A DNA stretch of 64,000 nucleotides from Arthrobacter sp. FW306-07-I (GCF_021800405.1 NZ_CP084550.1:682001-746000), one strand, 5' to 3'; numbered from the stretch's first letter, positions 44,246-59,082 are shown. Program-made: numbers and translations. The notes: generated from the sequence alone by a model not told the origin.

Positions 44246-47200
44246 ATGAATCAGCCAATCCTCACTCCCGCCCTCACCGCGCTGCTCAAGGAATGGCTGC
44301 CGCAGCAGCGGTGGTTTCCCGTCAAAACCCCCGATTTCGATGTCTCCCAGGCAGGCAGCCTGGGGCTGACCGACCCCAGCGGACACGCAGCACTGGCCGT
44401 GTTCCTCCTCAATGTCACCACGGAGGGGCCCGACGGCGGCGTACGGACGGCCGTGGTCCAGGTTCCCTTGAGCTTCCGGCCGGCACCGGCAGGCGGGATG
44501 GAGCGGGCCCTGGTGGGCAACGCGGCGGGAATGGATCCCACCCGCCCCTGGGTCTACGACGCAGTGCACGACCCCGACTTCGTGGGCGCGTGGTTGGAAC
44601 TAATCCGGCAGGAGGAGAAAGCCGCCAGCGGCACCGCCAGGGGGTTCCGGGTCGACGGTCCTTACCGGCTGCCCACCGCCAAGGGCGTTGTGAAGGTGCT
44701 CTCCGGCGAGCAGTCCAACAGCTCCGTCATGGTGGACGACGGCGAATCGGCCGCCATGGTGAAATTCTTCCGGGTGCTTTCGGACGGCACCAACCCTGAG
44801 ATTGAAGTGGGTGCCGCCCTAACGAAGGCCGGCACCGCCGAGGTCCCAGCCACCCTTGGCTGGGTCAGGGGGGAGTGGCTGGGGCAAGGAGCCGAGGGTA
44901 ATGCCGGCTCCGGTACCAGGTATGTCCAGGGTGAGCTTGCCGTGGCCCACGAGTTCCTCGCCGGCGGCCGGGACGCCTGGCGCTTGGCGGTGGACGCCGC
45001 GCGCTCGGGCAGGGACTTTACGGCAGAAGCCCGGGCCCTTGGTGCGGCAACGGCGACAGTGCACAAGCGCCTGGCGGAGGCTTTGGGGCAATCAGCCCAG
45101 CCTGAACCCGGCAAGGAGGCAGGACCTGCCGTTGCCCAGCGTGTCCGCACCGCCTGGGCTGAAGCCCGTGCCGCCGTCGGGCCTTACGACGATGCCCTGA
45201 ACGCGCTGCTGGCCAACTTGGACAAAACGCCGGCCGGGCCGCTGCAGCGCATCCACGGCGACCTGCACCTGGGCCAGATCCTCCTGGTGACCGGCCAGTC
45301 CGGCGACGAGTCGCGGTGGGCCATCCTGGACTTCGAGGGTGAGCCGCTGCGGCCCATTGCCGAACGTAACGTCCCGGACGTCCCCCTGCGCGACGTCGTG
45401 GGGATGCTCCGGTCCTTCGACTACGCAGCCGGAGCAGCGCAGCGCGAACAGGACGGCGCGCAGGTCCCGGACACATGGGTGGACGACTGCGCCGATGCTT
45501 TCCTGGCAGGGTATGCCGGGGTCATTCCCGGCACGGTGGATCGGACCTCACCGCTGTTTGTGGCATTGTGGCTGGACAAGGCGCTGTACGAAGTTGTTTA
45601 TGAAATGCGGAACAGGCCCGACTGGGTGGCGATTCCTGTAAACGCCTCCAGGCGGCTCCTGGGCAGTAATGGTGCCGGCGGCTCCGCCGGTGCAGCATCG
45701 GAAGGTAACAAAATGACAGGCTCAGCACGAACTGACCGCCCGGGGGTGCCCCTGCACGTGGATGAAGGCACTCTGGGCAGGATCGCGAACGGTGAACACC
45801 ACGCCCCCCACTCCGTCCTGGGCGCGCACCTGGACGACCACGGCCATGTCACCATCCGGACCGTGAAGCACCTCGCCGAAGCAATCACCGTGGTCACCCA
45901 GGCCGGTGAAGTTCCCATGCAGCATGAGGCCCACGGCGTGTGGGTTGCGGTCCTGGAACCAGTGGAGCAGGGACACGTTCCGGATTACCGGCTCTCGGTG
46001 ACCTACCCGGGCAAGGAACCGGTGACGGTTGACGAGCCCTACCGCTACCTGCCAACCGTGGGTGAAGTGGACCTGCACCTCGTCGGCGAAGGCCGGCACG
46101 AGAAGCTGTGGAAGGTGCTCGGCGCCCACGTCCAGCACTACAAGTCATCGCTGGGCGACGTCAACGGTGTGTCGTTTGCCGTGTGGGCTCCCAATGCGCA
46201 GGCAGTCCGCGTCAAGGGCGACTTCAACGCGTGGGACGGCCGCGAGAACTCCATGCGCTCGCTGGGTTCCTCCGGTGTCTGGGAAGTTTTCATTCCCGGC
46301 GTTACGGCAGGGGCTTGCTACAAGTTCGAGATCCTGACACGGGGCGGCTACTGGGTTGAAAAGGCCGACCCCCTGGCGTTCGGCACCGAGGTTCCTCCGT
46401 TGACCGCGTCCCGGGTGGTGGAGCCGTCGTACGCCTTCAAGGACAACGAATGGATGGAAGCGCGGGCCAACCGCGACCCCCACAACTCCGCCATGAGCGT
46501 CTACGAGGTGCACCTGGGATCCTGGCGCCTTGGCCTCGGCTACCGGGAGCTCGCCAAGGAACTGGTGGAGTACGTGAAGTGGCTCGGGTTCACCCACGTC
46601 GAATTCATGCCCGTCGCCGAGCACCCCTTCGGCGGTTCCTGGGGTTACCAGGTCACGTCCTACTACGCCCCCACGTCCAGGTTCGGCCACCCGGATGAGT
46701 TCCGCTACCTGGTGGACGCCCTCCACCAGGCCGGCATCGGCGTGCTGCTGGACTGGGTGCCGGCGCACTTCCCCAAGGATGCCTGGGCCCTGGCCCGGTT
46801 CGACGGGGAGCCGCTGTACGAGCACTCCGACCCCGCCTTGGGCGAACACCCCGACTGGGGCACCCTCATTTTCGATTTTGGCCGCTCCGAGGTCCGGAAC
46901 TTCCTGGTGGCGAACGCCCTCTACTGGCTGGAGGAGTTCCACATCGACGGCCTGCGCGTGGACGCGGTGGCCTCCATGCTCTACCTGGACTACTCCCGGC
47001 AGGAAGGCCAGTGGCGGCCCAACCGCTTCGGCGGCAGGGAGAACCTGGAAGCCATCTCCTTCCTGCAGGAAGTCAACGCCACCGTGTACAAGACCCACCC
47101 GGGCGCTGTCATGATCGCGGAGGAATCCACTGCGTTCCCCGGCGTTACCGCGCCCACCAGCCACGGCGGCCTGGGCTTCGGCCTGAAGTGGAACATGGGC

Positions 47201-47938
47201 TGGATGCACGATTCGCTCAAGTACATCTCCGAGGACCCCTACAACCGCAGGTGGCACCACGGCACGGTGACCTTCTCCCTGGTATATGCCTTCACGGAGA
47301 ACTTCCTGCTGCCGATCAGCCACGACGAGGTAGTGCACGGCAAGGGCTCCATGCTCCGCAAGATGCCCGGCGACCGCTGGCAGCAGTTGGCCAACCTCCG
47401 CGCCTTCTTTGCCTACCAGTGGGCGCACCCCGGCAAGCAGCTCATTTTCATGGGCACCGAATTTGGCCAGGAGGCCGAATGGTCTGAGCAGCACGGCCTG
47501 GACTGGTGGCTCGCGGACATTCCTGCACACAGGGGACTGCAGTTGCTGACCAAGGACCTGAACGAGTTGTACGCATCCACTCCGGCCCTCTACACGCAGG
47601 ACAACGTTCCCGCCGGGTTCCAGTGGATCAACGGCGGCGATGCAGACCGGAACGTCCTGTCCTTCATCCGGTGGGATGCCGACGGCAACCCGGTCGTGTG
47701 CGCTATCAACTTCTCCGGCGCCCCACATGTTGGCTACACCCTCGGCGTCCCGTCGGCCGGCGCCTGGACCGAGGTCCTCAACACGGACCACACCACGTAC
47801 GGCGGATCGGGCGTCCTGAACGAAGGCGAACTGAAGGCAACCGACCATGGACAGGACGGCCAGCCGGCCACCTTGACCGTTACGCTGCCGCCGCTTGGTG
47901 CGTCCTACTTCAAGCCGGGAGCAGCATCGGCTGAGTGA
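44246..47938 (+). CDS. Maltokinase-glycogen branching enzyme fusion
   Basis: One frame of 1230 residues joins two pathway enzymes. Residues about 1-470 are a maltokinase (Pep2/Mak) with the N-terminal cap [20 protein letters not shown] and the kinase catalytic loop [19 protein letters not shown] follows as the metal-binding motif. A Gly/Ser/Ala linker (about 473-488) leads to residue 490. From there a complete GlgB follows: CBM48 region, then V-D-A-V-A-S-M-L-Y with the nucleophile, M-I-A-E-E-S-T-A with the acid/base Glu, and S-H-D-E-V-V-H-G. An internal ATG at 45713 has a GGAAGG box at 45700-45705, so GlgB may also be made separately. It begins 1 nt after treS. Confidence 0.95.
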   Translation: MNQPILTPALTALLKEWLPQQRWFPVKTPDFDVSQAGSLGLTDPSGHAALAVFLLNVTTEGPDGGVRTAVVQVPLSFRPAPAGGMERALVGNAAGMDPTRPWVYDAVHDPDFVGAWLELIRQEEKAASGTARGFRVDGPYRLPTAKGVVKVLSGEQSNSSVMVDDGESAAMVKFFRVLSDGTNPEIEVGAALTKAGTAEVPATLGWVRGEWLGQGAEGNAGSGTRYVQGELAVAHEFLAGGRDAWRLAVDAARSGRDFTAEARALGAATATVHKRLAEALGQSAQPEPGKEAGPAVAQRVRTAWAEARAAVGPYDDALNALLANLDKTPAGPLQRIHGDLHLGQILLVTGQSGDESRWAILDFEGEPLRPIAERNVPDVPLRDVVGMLRSFDYAAGAAQREQDGAQVPDTWVDDCADAFLAGYAGVIPGTVDRTSPLFVALWLDKALYEVVYEMRNRPDWVAIPVNASRRLLGSNGAGGSAGAASEGNKMTGSARTDRPGVPLHVDEGTLGRIANGEHHAPHSVLGAHLDDHGHVTIRTVKHLAEAITVVTQAGEVPMQHEAHGVWVAVLEPVEQGHVPDYRLSVTYPGKEPVTVDEPYRYLPTVGEVDLHLVGEGRHEKLWKVLGAHVQHYKSSLGDVNGVSFAVWAPNAQAVRVKGDFNAWDGRENSMRSLGSSGVWEVFIPGVTAGACYKFEILTRGGYWVEKADPLAFGTEVPPLTASRVVEPSYAFKDNEWMEARANRDPHNSAMSVYEVHLGSWRLGLGYRELAKELVEYVKWLGFTHVEFMPVAEHPFGGSWGYQVTSYYAPTSRFGHPDEFRYLVDALHQAGIGVLLDWVPAHFPKDAWALARFDGEPLYEHSDPALGEHPDWGTLIFDFGRSEVRNFLVANALYWLEEFHIDGLRVDAVASMLYLDYSRQEGQWRPNRFGGRENLEAISFLQEVNATVYKTHPGAVMIAEESTAFPGVTAPTSHGGLGFGLKWNMGWMHDSLKYISEDPYNRRWHHGTVTFSLVYAFTENFLLPISHDEVVHGKGSMLRKMPGDRWQQLANLRAFFAYQWAHPGKQLIFMGTEFGQEAEWSEQHGLDWWLADIPAHRGLQLLTKDLNELYASTPALYTQDNVPAGFQWINGGDADRNVLSFIRWDADGNPVVCAINFSGAPHVGYTLGVPSAGAWTEVLNTDHTTYGGSGVLNEGELKATDHGQDGQPATLTVTLPPLGASYFKPGAASAE

Positions 47939-47975
47939 TCCCGCCCGGCGTTGAACAAGCCGGTTCTGAGTGAGC

Positions 47976-48010
47976 GAAAGGCCCGGAATCCGCGTGATTC
48001 CGGGCCTTTC
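47976..48010 (+). terminator. Terminator of the glgE-treS-mak::glgB operon
   Basis: GAAAGGCCCGGAATC and GATTCCGGGCCTTTC are exact reverse complements around a CGCGT loop. The hairpin lies 37 nt after the fusion gene and about 140 nt before the rrn promoter, insulating the two units. Confidence 0.88.
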
Positions 48011-48152
48011 AGCTGCTTGGAGGACGTCCGTCCAGGGTGGAGTGGCAATCCCGGAAGAGTGGTGGTACAGTTTATTTCCGCGCTGCTCCACGGAGTCAGA
48101 CGGAAAACACGATCCCCTAAAGCTTATGCTGAGGATGGTCGCGGACGCCGGT

Positions 48153-48181
48153 TTGACACGCAGGATGCCAGCGGGTAAGTT
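48153..48181 (+). promoter_or_regulatory. rrn operon promoter
   Basis: TTGACA (48153-48158) and TAAGTT (48176-48181) are separated by 17 nt. The -35 is a perfect consensus, while the -10 is weak but keeps the leading TA. Downstream follows a GCTCCGGAGC inverted repeat. The position, about 230 nt before 16S, suits an actinobacterial rRNA promoter. Confidence 0.75.
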
Positions 48182-48242
48182 TGAAAAGTTGCTCCGGAGC
48201 GATCCTGAACGTTGGTTTGGGTGGTGCCGGGTGTGTCTGTTG

Positions 48243-48266
48243 TTTGAGAACTCAATAGTGTGCCAA
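48243..48266 (+). ncRNA. Left arm of pre-16S processing stem
   Basis: In the precursor RNA 48247-48266 can pair with 50149-50168 in the 16S-23S spacer. The central TAGTGTGCCAA is complementary to TTGGCACACTG, with two G-U pairs and one mismatch outward. The double strand encloses 16S and should be an RNase III substrate. Confidence 0.75.
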
Positions 48267-48410
48267 GTTTGTTGATACCGATTATGTAATGTGATTGGTT
48301 GATTGTGCTGTGCCGCCACGCCGTGGTGTGCATGGTGTTTTTGGCTGGTTTCAAATTTTGTGCAGCCGTGGTCGCCGTTATTTCCGGTGGTTGTGGTTGT
48401 GTCTGTTTGT

Positions 48411-53570
<5,160 letters not shown>

Positions 53571-53736
53571 ACAGAACATACAAAACTCTGCTTGCGTCCA
53601 CTATGTGGTTCCCAACCAACAACCCCCAACACGGGTCGATGGCACGGAACCAACAACTGAATACAATAACACCACCAATGTTGTAACCACAAAGTCTTCC
53701 CACCCCCGGCAACACCTAAGGGGTTCGGGTGAAAAG

Positions 53737-53854
53737 GTTACGGCGGTCATAGCGTGGGGGAAACGCCCGGTCCCATTCCGAACCCGGAAGCTAAGACCCA
53801 CAGCGCCGATGGTACTGCACCCGGGAGGGTGTGGGAGAGTAGGTCACCGCCGGA
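53737..53854 (+). rRNA. rrf: 5S ribosomal RNA
   Basis: The 5' arm GTTACGGCGGTCATAGCG pairs with the 3' end CACCGCCGGAAC. The conserved loop CCGAACCCGGAAGCTAAG lies between, as does GATGGTACTGCA. Length is about 118 nt. It completes the 16S-23S-5S order. Confidence 0.95.
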
Positions 53855-53870
53855 ACATCATTAACTGGTC

Positions 53871-53898
53871 GAGGCCCCAACCACACGGTTGGGGCCTC
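53871..53898 (+). terminator. rrn operon terminator
   Basis: GAGGCCCCAACC and GGTTGGGGCCTC form a perfect 12-bp stem around ACAC, 17 nt after 5S rRNA. Confidence 0.9.
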
Positions 53899-53948
53899 CC
53901 ACATTTAACAACCAAAAAGGGTACCGGGGACGGCCCCCAGAAACCCCA

Positions 53949-54183
53949 GCCCACCTCCGGCGGGTAAAACATCAACCCCCGCTCACCTTTGACCGGTAAA
54001 CGATCAACCCCCGCTCACTTCTGGCGGGTAAGCGATCAACCCCCGCTCACTTCTGGCGGGAAAACCATCGACCCCCGCTCACCTGGTAACGATGCCTTGA
54101 GAGCGGGCGTTCAGCGAAAACCTGCCAGACGTGAGCGGGCGCCGGGGGAGAACCCGCCAGAAGCGAGCCGGCGCCGGGGGAGC
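53949..54183. repeat. Array of 32-bp repeats: five direct, then three inverted units
   Basis: The box GCTCAC recurs at 53981, 54013, 54045 and 54077, with a degenerate GCCCAC at 53949, exactly every 32 bp. Full units carry CGCTCACTTCTGGCGGGTA followed by AGCGATCAACCCC or a variant. The opposite orientation follows: GAGAGC at 54099, GTGAGC at 54131 and GCGAGC at 54163, again every 32 bp, with GCCAGA upstream of the last two boxes. Each unit contains a small CCCGC/GCGGG hairpin. There are no unique spacers and no cas genes. The array fills most of the 370-nt gap between the rrn operon and the next gene. Its role is unknown. Confidence 0.85.
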
Positions 54184-54224
54184 GGCAGGAGCTGATGGGG
54201 GCATCGCGGGTAGGATGGTCCCTC

Positions 54225-54719
54225 ATGAGCAGCATCTTCAGCCACGCCCAGGATCCTTTCGAAGAAGCCGGGCGGCCAGCAGCTGACCCCCTGGAACCTG
54301 TGGTGAACACAATGGTTGTTCCAGGGCCAGTCGCCCGCGCGTTCGCTGGCTTTACCGACCACGCCCACCTGTGGTGGCCCTTGGAACAGCATGGGGTGTA
54401 TGGCGCCGCTTCTTACGTGGAGTTCGAAGAAAACCTGATTCTCGAGACAGCTGACGACGGCCGCACCACCATCTGGGGAACCCTTGATGACTGGCAGCCG
54501 CCCCTGTCCTTCCATGCCACCTGGCACCCCGGCACCACAGCCCTTTGGTCCACCGAGCTCCTGGTAGTGTTCCGCGCGGTGGAAACGGGTACGGAGGTCC
54601 GCGTCTTCCACGAGGGCTGGGAGGGCGCTGAGGACCCCGCAGCAGCGCGGCGGAAATATGAGGAAGCTTGGCCGCTCATCCTCGAGAGGTTTGCCCGGTT
54701 CATGGGCAGCGCAGCCTGA
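54225..54719 (+). CDS. SRPBCC domain protein (AHSA1-like)
   Basis: This 164-residue protein has the START/SRPBCC fold of activator-of-Hsp90-ATPase-like proteins, which form a hydrophobic pocket for small ligands. Typical parts are V-P-G-P-V-A-R-A-F-A-G-F-T-D-H-A-H-L-W-W-P near the start, then T-T-I-W-G-T-L-D-D-W-Q-P and the long C-terminal helix A-W-P-L-I-L-E-R-F-A-R-F. ATG 54225 is preferred over GTG/ATG codons upstream, which run into the repeat array. It is probably a single gene directly after the repeats. Ligand and role are unknown. Confidence 0.85.
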   Translation: MSSIFSHAQDPFEEAGRPAADPLEPVVNTMVVPGPVARAFAGFTDHAHLWWPLEQHGVYGAASYVEFEENLILETADDGRTTIWGTLDDWQPPLSFHATWHPGTTALWSTELLVVFRAVETGTEVRVFHEGWEGAEDPAAARRKYEEAWPLILERFARFMGSAA

Positions 54720-54728
54720 ACTTCCTGC

Positions 54729-55784
54729 CTAAGCGCGCTGTCTGGCCGCCTCTGGCGGGACAGCTGTGCTGGTCCGGATAACGAACTCCGTGGGGAACTC
54801 CTGGTCCTGTGCTGCGGCCGCTGCCGTGCCGCCGTCGGAATCCCCGCCCGGCTTTTCGAGCAAAGACAAGGCAGTCGCGGCCGCCAATCGGCCCTGCCCC
54901 CGCGGATCCTGGTTGACGGTGGTGAGTCCAAAAGTTTCGGCGAGCTCGTGCCCGTCGATCCCGACGACGGAGAGGTCCTGCGGAACCTGCAGTCCAAAGT
55001 CGCGGGCGGCAAGCATGATGCCCACGGCCATCTCGTCTGAGGCAGCGAAAACTGCGGTAGGGCGTTCGGAGCTGGTGCCCAGCAGCCGGCGGCCCGCCGC
55101 ATAGGCGCCCTGGATGGTGAAGTCGGCGGTCGCGTTCCACTCGGGCCTTACCGTCAGCCCGGCTGCAGCCATGGCGGAGGCGAAACCCTTCTGGCGCAGC
55201 CGCGGGAGCTTGAAGTCGCGGTTCAACTCCCCGTATCCAGTAATGTGGGCGATCCTGCTGTGGCCCAGCCCAATCAGATGGCGGGTGGCGAGGGCAGCCA
55301 GCCCCTCGTCGTCGATCCTGATCGTTGACGCTCCCCGCAGCGCACCGCCGATGCCCACGATGGGGCGGTGCACTGCCAGCAGCTGTTGGATCTCGTCCTC
55401 GCTGAGTACCAGCGCCACGGCAATGACGGCGTCCAGGCGTTTTCTGAGCAGGAAGTCATTCAGGATGCTGCTGCGTCGCTCAGGCTGCTCGCCCACGTTG
55501 TACAGGGTCAAGTCGTAGCCCGCGTCCAGCAGGGTCTCCGAAACGCCTTCCAGCACGGAGGAGAAGTACCAGCGCTGCACGTTGGGCACCACTAGCCCGA
55601 TGTTGTGGTTGCGCCCGGACGCCAGGCTGGACGCGTGGTAGGAAGGGACGAAGCTGAGCTCCCGGGCCGCCTCCTGTGCAAGCCGGCGGCTCCTCGCCGA
55701 GACGTTCGTCTTGCCGCTCAGTGCCCTCGAGACTGTTGCCACTGACAGGCCAGCCCGGCTGGCAACCTCTTTGATACCTGCCAT
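54729..55784 (-). CDS. LacI family transcriptional regulator
   Basis: This sugar-responsive repressor has 351 residues. The N-terminal helix-turn-helix reads I-K-E-V-A-S-R-A-G-L-S-V-A-T-V-S-R-A-L-S-G, with the hinge Y-H-A-S-S-L-A. The periplasmic-binding-like core (about 58-335) includes N-I-G-L-V-V-P and V-V-G-I-D-G-H-E. The start ATG 55784 lies 2 nt after the stop of the glucosidase gene, so both are one operon. A LacI-type operator occurs upstream of that operon, making autoregulation likely. The inducer is probably the enzyme's substrate or product. Confidence 0.93.
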   Translation of the reverse strand: MAGIKEVASRAGLSVATVSRALSGKTNVSARSRRLAQEAARELSFVPSYHASSLASGRNHNIGLVVPNVQRWYFSSVLEGVSETLLDAGYDLTLYNVGEQPERRSSILNDFLLRKRLDAVIAVALVLSEDEIQQLLAVHRPIVGIGGALRGASTIRIDDEGLAALATRHLIGLGHSRIAHITGYGELNRDFKLPRLRQKGFASAMAAAGLTVRPEWNATADFTIQGAYAAGRRLLGTSSERPTAVFAASDEMAVGIMLAARDFGLQVPQDLSVVGIDGHELAETFGLTTVNQDPRGQGRLAAATALSLLEKPGGDSDGGTAAAAAQDQEFPTEFVIRTSTAVPPEAARQRA

Positions 55785-55786
55785 GG

Positions 55787-57520
55787 TCAATCTGCGATGG
55801 TGAAGTCCGGTCCAAGCTGTATCCATGCGGTCTCGCCGGAGGCAAGGGCATGGGCGGTCTCCGTGGGGAGGCTGCGGATCAGCACGTGGCCCGCCGGCAT
55901 CGGCAGCGGCTCATGGTTCAGGTTCATGAGGACCAGCGTAGTGCCGTTCAGGTAGCCCAGGGACGACCCTGTGCACCAGTCTTCTGCCCAGGACAATGAG
56001 CCCCTGCCCAAGTCCAGCTGCCGGCGATGCTCCAGGGCATCACGGTACAGGGAGAGGTGGGACGACGGTGATTTTGCCTGCAGATCCCGCGCCAGTGACC
56101 CGAAGGAGGCTGGAATGGGCAGCCACGGATCTTCACCCGAACCAAAGCCGAGGTGCTGGTCACCAGCGCGCCATGGCAAGGGCACCCGGCAGCCGTCGCG
56201 CCCAAGCCGCTGTCCGGCGGTCCGGCCGAATGTCGGATCCTGGCGGAGGTGGCCCGGGATGTCGATGCCGTCCGGCAAGCCCAGCTCTTCCCCCTGGTAC
56301 AGGTATGCGGCACCCGGCAGCCCAAGCATGAACAGTGAGGCGGCGGCAGCGCGGCGACGGCCCAGTGCTTCGTCCGGCTGGGGGTCTGCGGAACCAATGC
56401 CGTCCCCGTCCCGTGGACCCTGGCCGTTGTAGCCGAAACGCGTGGCATGGCGGACAACATCGTGGTTGGAAAGCACCCAAGTGCTCGGGGCACCAACACC
56501 GTCCAGGACCGTCAGCGAGTCGGTGATGACAGAACGCAGCCGGTACACGTCCAGGCCCGCGTGGAGATAAGGGAAGTTGAACGCCTGGTGCATCTCGTCG
56601 GGCCGAACCCAGTGTGCCAGCCGCTGCAGGTCAACACTTGCCTCGGCGCAGAGAATTCGGTCTGGTCCGTATTCGTCCAGGACCAGCCGCCACTTCCGGT
56701 ATATATCGTGGACGCCGGGCTGCCCGAACATCGGTGCCTCGTGGCCGGGGTACCCATCGCTGCTGCCGCCGTCAGCGCGTCCGCCCCATTCCGGGAGGCC
56801 CGGCGCTTTGACCAGGGCGTGGGCCACGTCCACCCGGAAACCAGAGACGCCGCGGTCCAGCCAGAAGCGGAGCACCCGCTCGAACTCCGCGTGGACGGCG
56901 GGGTTGTCCCAGTTGAAGTCCGGCTGGGAGGAATCAAAGAGGTGCAGGTACCACTGACCGGGTTGGCCGTCGGGCCCCAGCACTCGCGTCCAGGCGGGCC
57001 CGCCAAAGTGTGACTGCCAGTTATTCGGCGGTTCCTGTCCGTCCGGCCCGGTTCCGTCCCGGAAGATGAACATGTCCCGCTCCGGGCTTTCGGCCGGTGC
57101 TGCAAGGGCCGCTTGGAATGCAGGATGCTGGTCCGAACAGTGGTTTGGCACCAGGTCCACGATCACCCGCAGGCCCAGCCGGTGCGATTCAGCCATCATG
57201 ACGTCGAAATCGCCGAGCGTGCCAAAGATGGGGTCCACGTCGCAGTAGTCACTGACGTCGTAACCGGCATCGCGCTGTGGGGAACGGAAGAAGGGGGACA
57301 GCCAGACGGCGTCGACGCCCAGGTCCGCAAGATGCGGCAGTTCCTCGGTAATACCGGCCAGGTCGCCCACGCCGTCGCCGTTCAGGTCCCGAAACGACCG
57401 GGGGTAGACCTGGTAGATCACGGCGGAGCGCCACCAGCCCGGAGCCGGATCGGCGGCGTGGATGAGGGTGAGTGGGCCAGCGGAGGTGGAAGTGTCGTGG
57501 ATCACAGTTTCGACGGACAT
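55787..57520 (-). CDS. Alpha-glucosidase, GH13 family
   Basis: This intracellular exo-alpha-glucosidase has about 577 residues. The barrel starts W-W-R-S-A-V-I-Y-Q-V-Y-P-R-S-F. The nucleophile Asp is in G-F-R-V-D-V-A-H-A-L, the acid/base Glu in L-C-A-E-A-S-V, and the stabilising Asp in L-S-N-H-D-V-V-R. The C-terminal beta domain is complete. The start could be ATG 57520 or 57532; neither has a strong ribosome site, so I use the shorter. The LacI regulator is encoded directly downstream. Oligosaccharides from maltose, isomalto- or sucrose-type sources are likely substrates; specificity cannot be read from sequence alone. Confidence 0.92.
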   Translation of the reverse strand: MSVETVIHDTSTSAGPLTLIHAADPAPGWWRSAVIYQVYPRSFRDLNGDGVGDLAGITEELPHLADLGVDAVWLSPFFRSPQRDAGYDVSDYCDVDPIFGTLGDFDVMMAESHRLGLRVIVDLVPNHCSDQHPAFQAALAAPAESPERDMFIFRDGTGPDGQEPPNNWQSHFGGPAWTRVLGPDGQPGQWYLHLFDSSQPDFNWDNPAVHAEFERVLRFWLDRGVSGFRVDVAHALVKAPGLPEWGGRADGGSSDGYPGHEAPMFGQPGVHDIYRKWRLVLDEYGPDRILCAEASVDLQRLAHWVRPDEMHQAFNFPYLHAGLDVYRLRSVITDSLTVLDGVGAPSTWVLSNHDVVRHATRFGYNGQGPRDGDGIGSADPQPDEALGRRRAAAASLFMLGLPGAAYLYQGEELGLPDGIDIPGHLRQDPTFGRTAGQRLGRDGCRVPLPWRAGDQHLGFGSGEDPWLPIPASFGSLARDLQAKSPSSHLSLYRDALEHRRQLDLGRGSLSWAEDWCTGSSLGYLNGTTLVLMNLNHEPLPMPAGHVLIRSLPTETAHALASGETAWIQLGPDFTIAD

Positions 57521-57552
57521 GGAAGTCAGCATAACCACGTGCGGTGATTTAA

Positions 57553-57566
57553 TGAAAACGCTTCCA
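57553..57566. promoter_or_regulatory. LacI-family operator upstream of glucosidase operon
   Basis: TGAAAACGCTTCCA is a near palindrome with central CG, matching the LacI/CcpA-type consensus with two asymmetric positions. It lies about 33 nt upstream of the glucosidase start. The LacI-type regulator of the same operon is the natural candidate to bind it. Confidence 0.8.
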
Positions 57567-57710
57567 TCTTTGTTTCCTCGCAACGCGTGACCGTCTTCTC
57601 CACCAACCACGGAAAGGAACTGGAAGCGGTTGCGGTTCAGGGTAGTTCGGAGTCGACCCAAAAGCGCGTCCTAGACTGGGAAGATATGTCCGACGACGGA
57701 TGGAGGCTGT

Positions 57711-59081
57711 GTGGGAAGCATCGTTGACGAACTGGAAGCGGTCCTGGCTCCGGGGCAGCTGGATGTGAGCGAGGTGTCGCTCCGCCGGTATGCGATCGAC
57801 CAGGCGCCGGTCATTGACTTCCAGCTTCCCCTGGCTGTGGTGTTCCCGGAATCGGTGGCCGATGTCCAAGCTGCGGTGAAGGTGTGCGCCGGCAGCGGGG
57901 TACCCCTCGTGCCCCGCGGGGCCGGTACCGGGGTGTCCGGCGGCGCCCACGCCACGAATAACTGCATCATCCTGTCGCTGGAGCGGATGGACCGGATCCT
58001 TGCGCTGAATCCCGACGACGAAACAGCCGTCGTGGAGCCCGGCGTAGTCAACGCCGTCCTCAACGAAGCAGCCGCAGGGCACGGCCTCATGTATGCTCCG
58101 GATCCGGCCAGTTTCCGCAGCTCCACCATCGGCGGCAATGTGGCCACCAACGCAGGTGGCCTGCGTTGCGCCAAGTACGGCGTCACAAGGGACTCCGTCC
58201 TGGCGCTGGATGTCGTCCTTTCTGACGGGTCGCTCATCCATACCGGCCACCAAACCTTCAAAGGCGTGGCGGGCTATGACCTCACGAGCCTGTTCGTCGG
58301 GTCCGAAGGAACCCTGGGCATCGTCGTCGGCATCACCGTGCGGCTGAAGTACCTGCCCGGGGAAGTCCACACCGTGGCGGCTTTCTACCCGGACTTCCGG
58401 ATGGCTGCTGCGGGAGTCCTGGCCGTGGGCAGGGCACGCGTCCAGCCCGCCATCATGGAGCTGCTCGACGGCGGGACGCTGGCCCAGCTCGATGAGATCC
58501 ACGGCTCTGACCTCAGCACCCGTGGAAAATCCCTGCTGCTGATCCAGACGGACGGGTTCGGAGCTGCCGCGGAGGCCGACGTGGTGCGCCAGGTCCTGCG
58601 CGATGGCGGTGCCACCGTAACCACCGAGGCAAGCGCCGAGGCTGAGCGGCTGGTGGAGCTCCGCCGGCACAGCAGGGGCGCCGAGGTGGACGATGAGTAC
58701 CGCGTCGGTGAAGATGTGGCTGTTCCGCGGTCCCGGCTGGTGGACTATGTGGCAGCCCTTGAAGCCATGGCTGCGGAACAGCAGGTGCACCTCAAAGTGG
58801 TGGCGCATGCCGGCGACGGCAACCTCCACCCCACGTTCTGGATCGACCGGCAGGGGGCAACCGTGGACGCGGGCGCCATGCAGCGGCTGCAGGCGGCGCT
58901 GGACGAGTCGATCACTGCGGCCCTGGCCATGGGCGGCACTATCACCGGGGAGCACGGTGTAGGCCAGTACAAGCTCCGGTGGCTGGGCCAGGAGCAGCCG
59001 GAACCTATCCGGGAACTCCAGCGCAGGATCAAGGACCTGTTCGATCCCGCCGGGATCCTCAACCCCGGAAAGGCGATCTAG
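57711..59081 (+). CDS. FAD-linked oxidase, glycolate oxidase GlcD / D-lactate dehydrogenase type
   Basis: This 456-residue flavoenzyme of the VAO/PCMH family oxidises 2-hydroxy acids. The FAD-binding PCMH domain contains V-P-R-G-A-G-T-G-V-S-G-G-A and S-S-T-I-G-G-N-V-A-T-N-A-G-G. V-G-S-E-G-T-L-G-I-V follows. The C-terminal cap carries the metal-site H-A-G-D-G-N-L-H-P and E-H-G-V-G motifs. It starts at GTG 57711. Its TAG stop (59079-59081) lies inside the target duplication of the IS481 element, so the insertion preserved the full protein. No glcE/glcF genes are adjacent; a single-subunit dehydrogenase is likely. Confidence 0.9.
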   Translation: MGSIVDELEAVLAPGQLDVSEVSLRRYAIDQAPVIDFQLPLAVVFPESVADVQAAVKVCAGSGVPLVPRGAGTGVSGGAHATNNCIILSLERMDRILALNPDDETAVVEPGVVNAVLNEAAAGHGLMYAPDPASFRSSTIGGNVATNAGGLRCAKYGVTRDSVLALDVVLSDGSLIHTGHQTFKGVAGYDLTSLFVGSEGTLGIVVGITVRLKYLPGEVHTVAAFYPDFRMAAAGVLAVGRARVQPAIMELLDGGTLAQLDEIHGSDLSTRGKSLLLIQTDGFGAAAEADVVRQVLRDGGATVTTEASAEAERLVELRRHSRGAEVDDEYRVGEDVAVPRSRLVDYVAALEAMAAEQQVHLKVVAHAGDGNLHPTFWIDRQGATVDAGAMQRLQAALDESITAALAMGGTITGEHGVGQYKLRWLGQEQPEPIRELQRRIKDLFDPAGILNPGKAI

Positions 59082-59082
59082 G
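59077..59082. repeat. IS481 target site duplication, left copy
   Basis: TCTAGG directly before the left terminal inverted repeat; the second copy is at 60197-60202. The six bases fit the NCTAGN target preference known for IS481. Confidence 0.9.

Noticed and set aside
46145-48319. A 724-codon minus-strand frame opposite the glgB part
   Set aside because: Antisense to clear GlgB catalytic motifs, extends into the rrn leader, and has no domain resemblance.
53949-54183. CRISPR array
   Set aside because: Repeats are tandem without unique spacers, switch orientation in the middle, and no cas genes are present.
57711-59081. Disruption of the flavoenzyme gene by the IS element
   Set aside because: The TAG stop lies inside the target duplication, and all C-terminal motifs are present, so the protein is complete.
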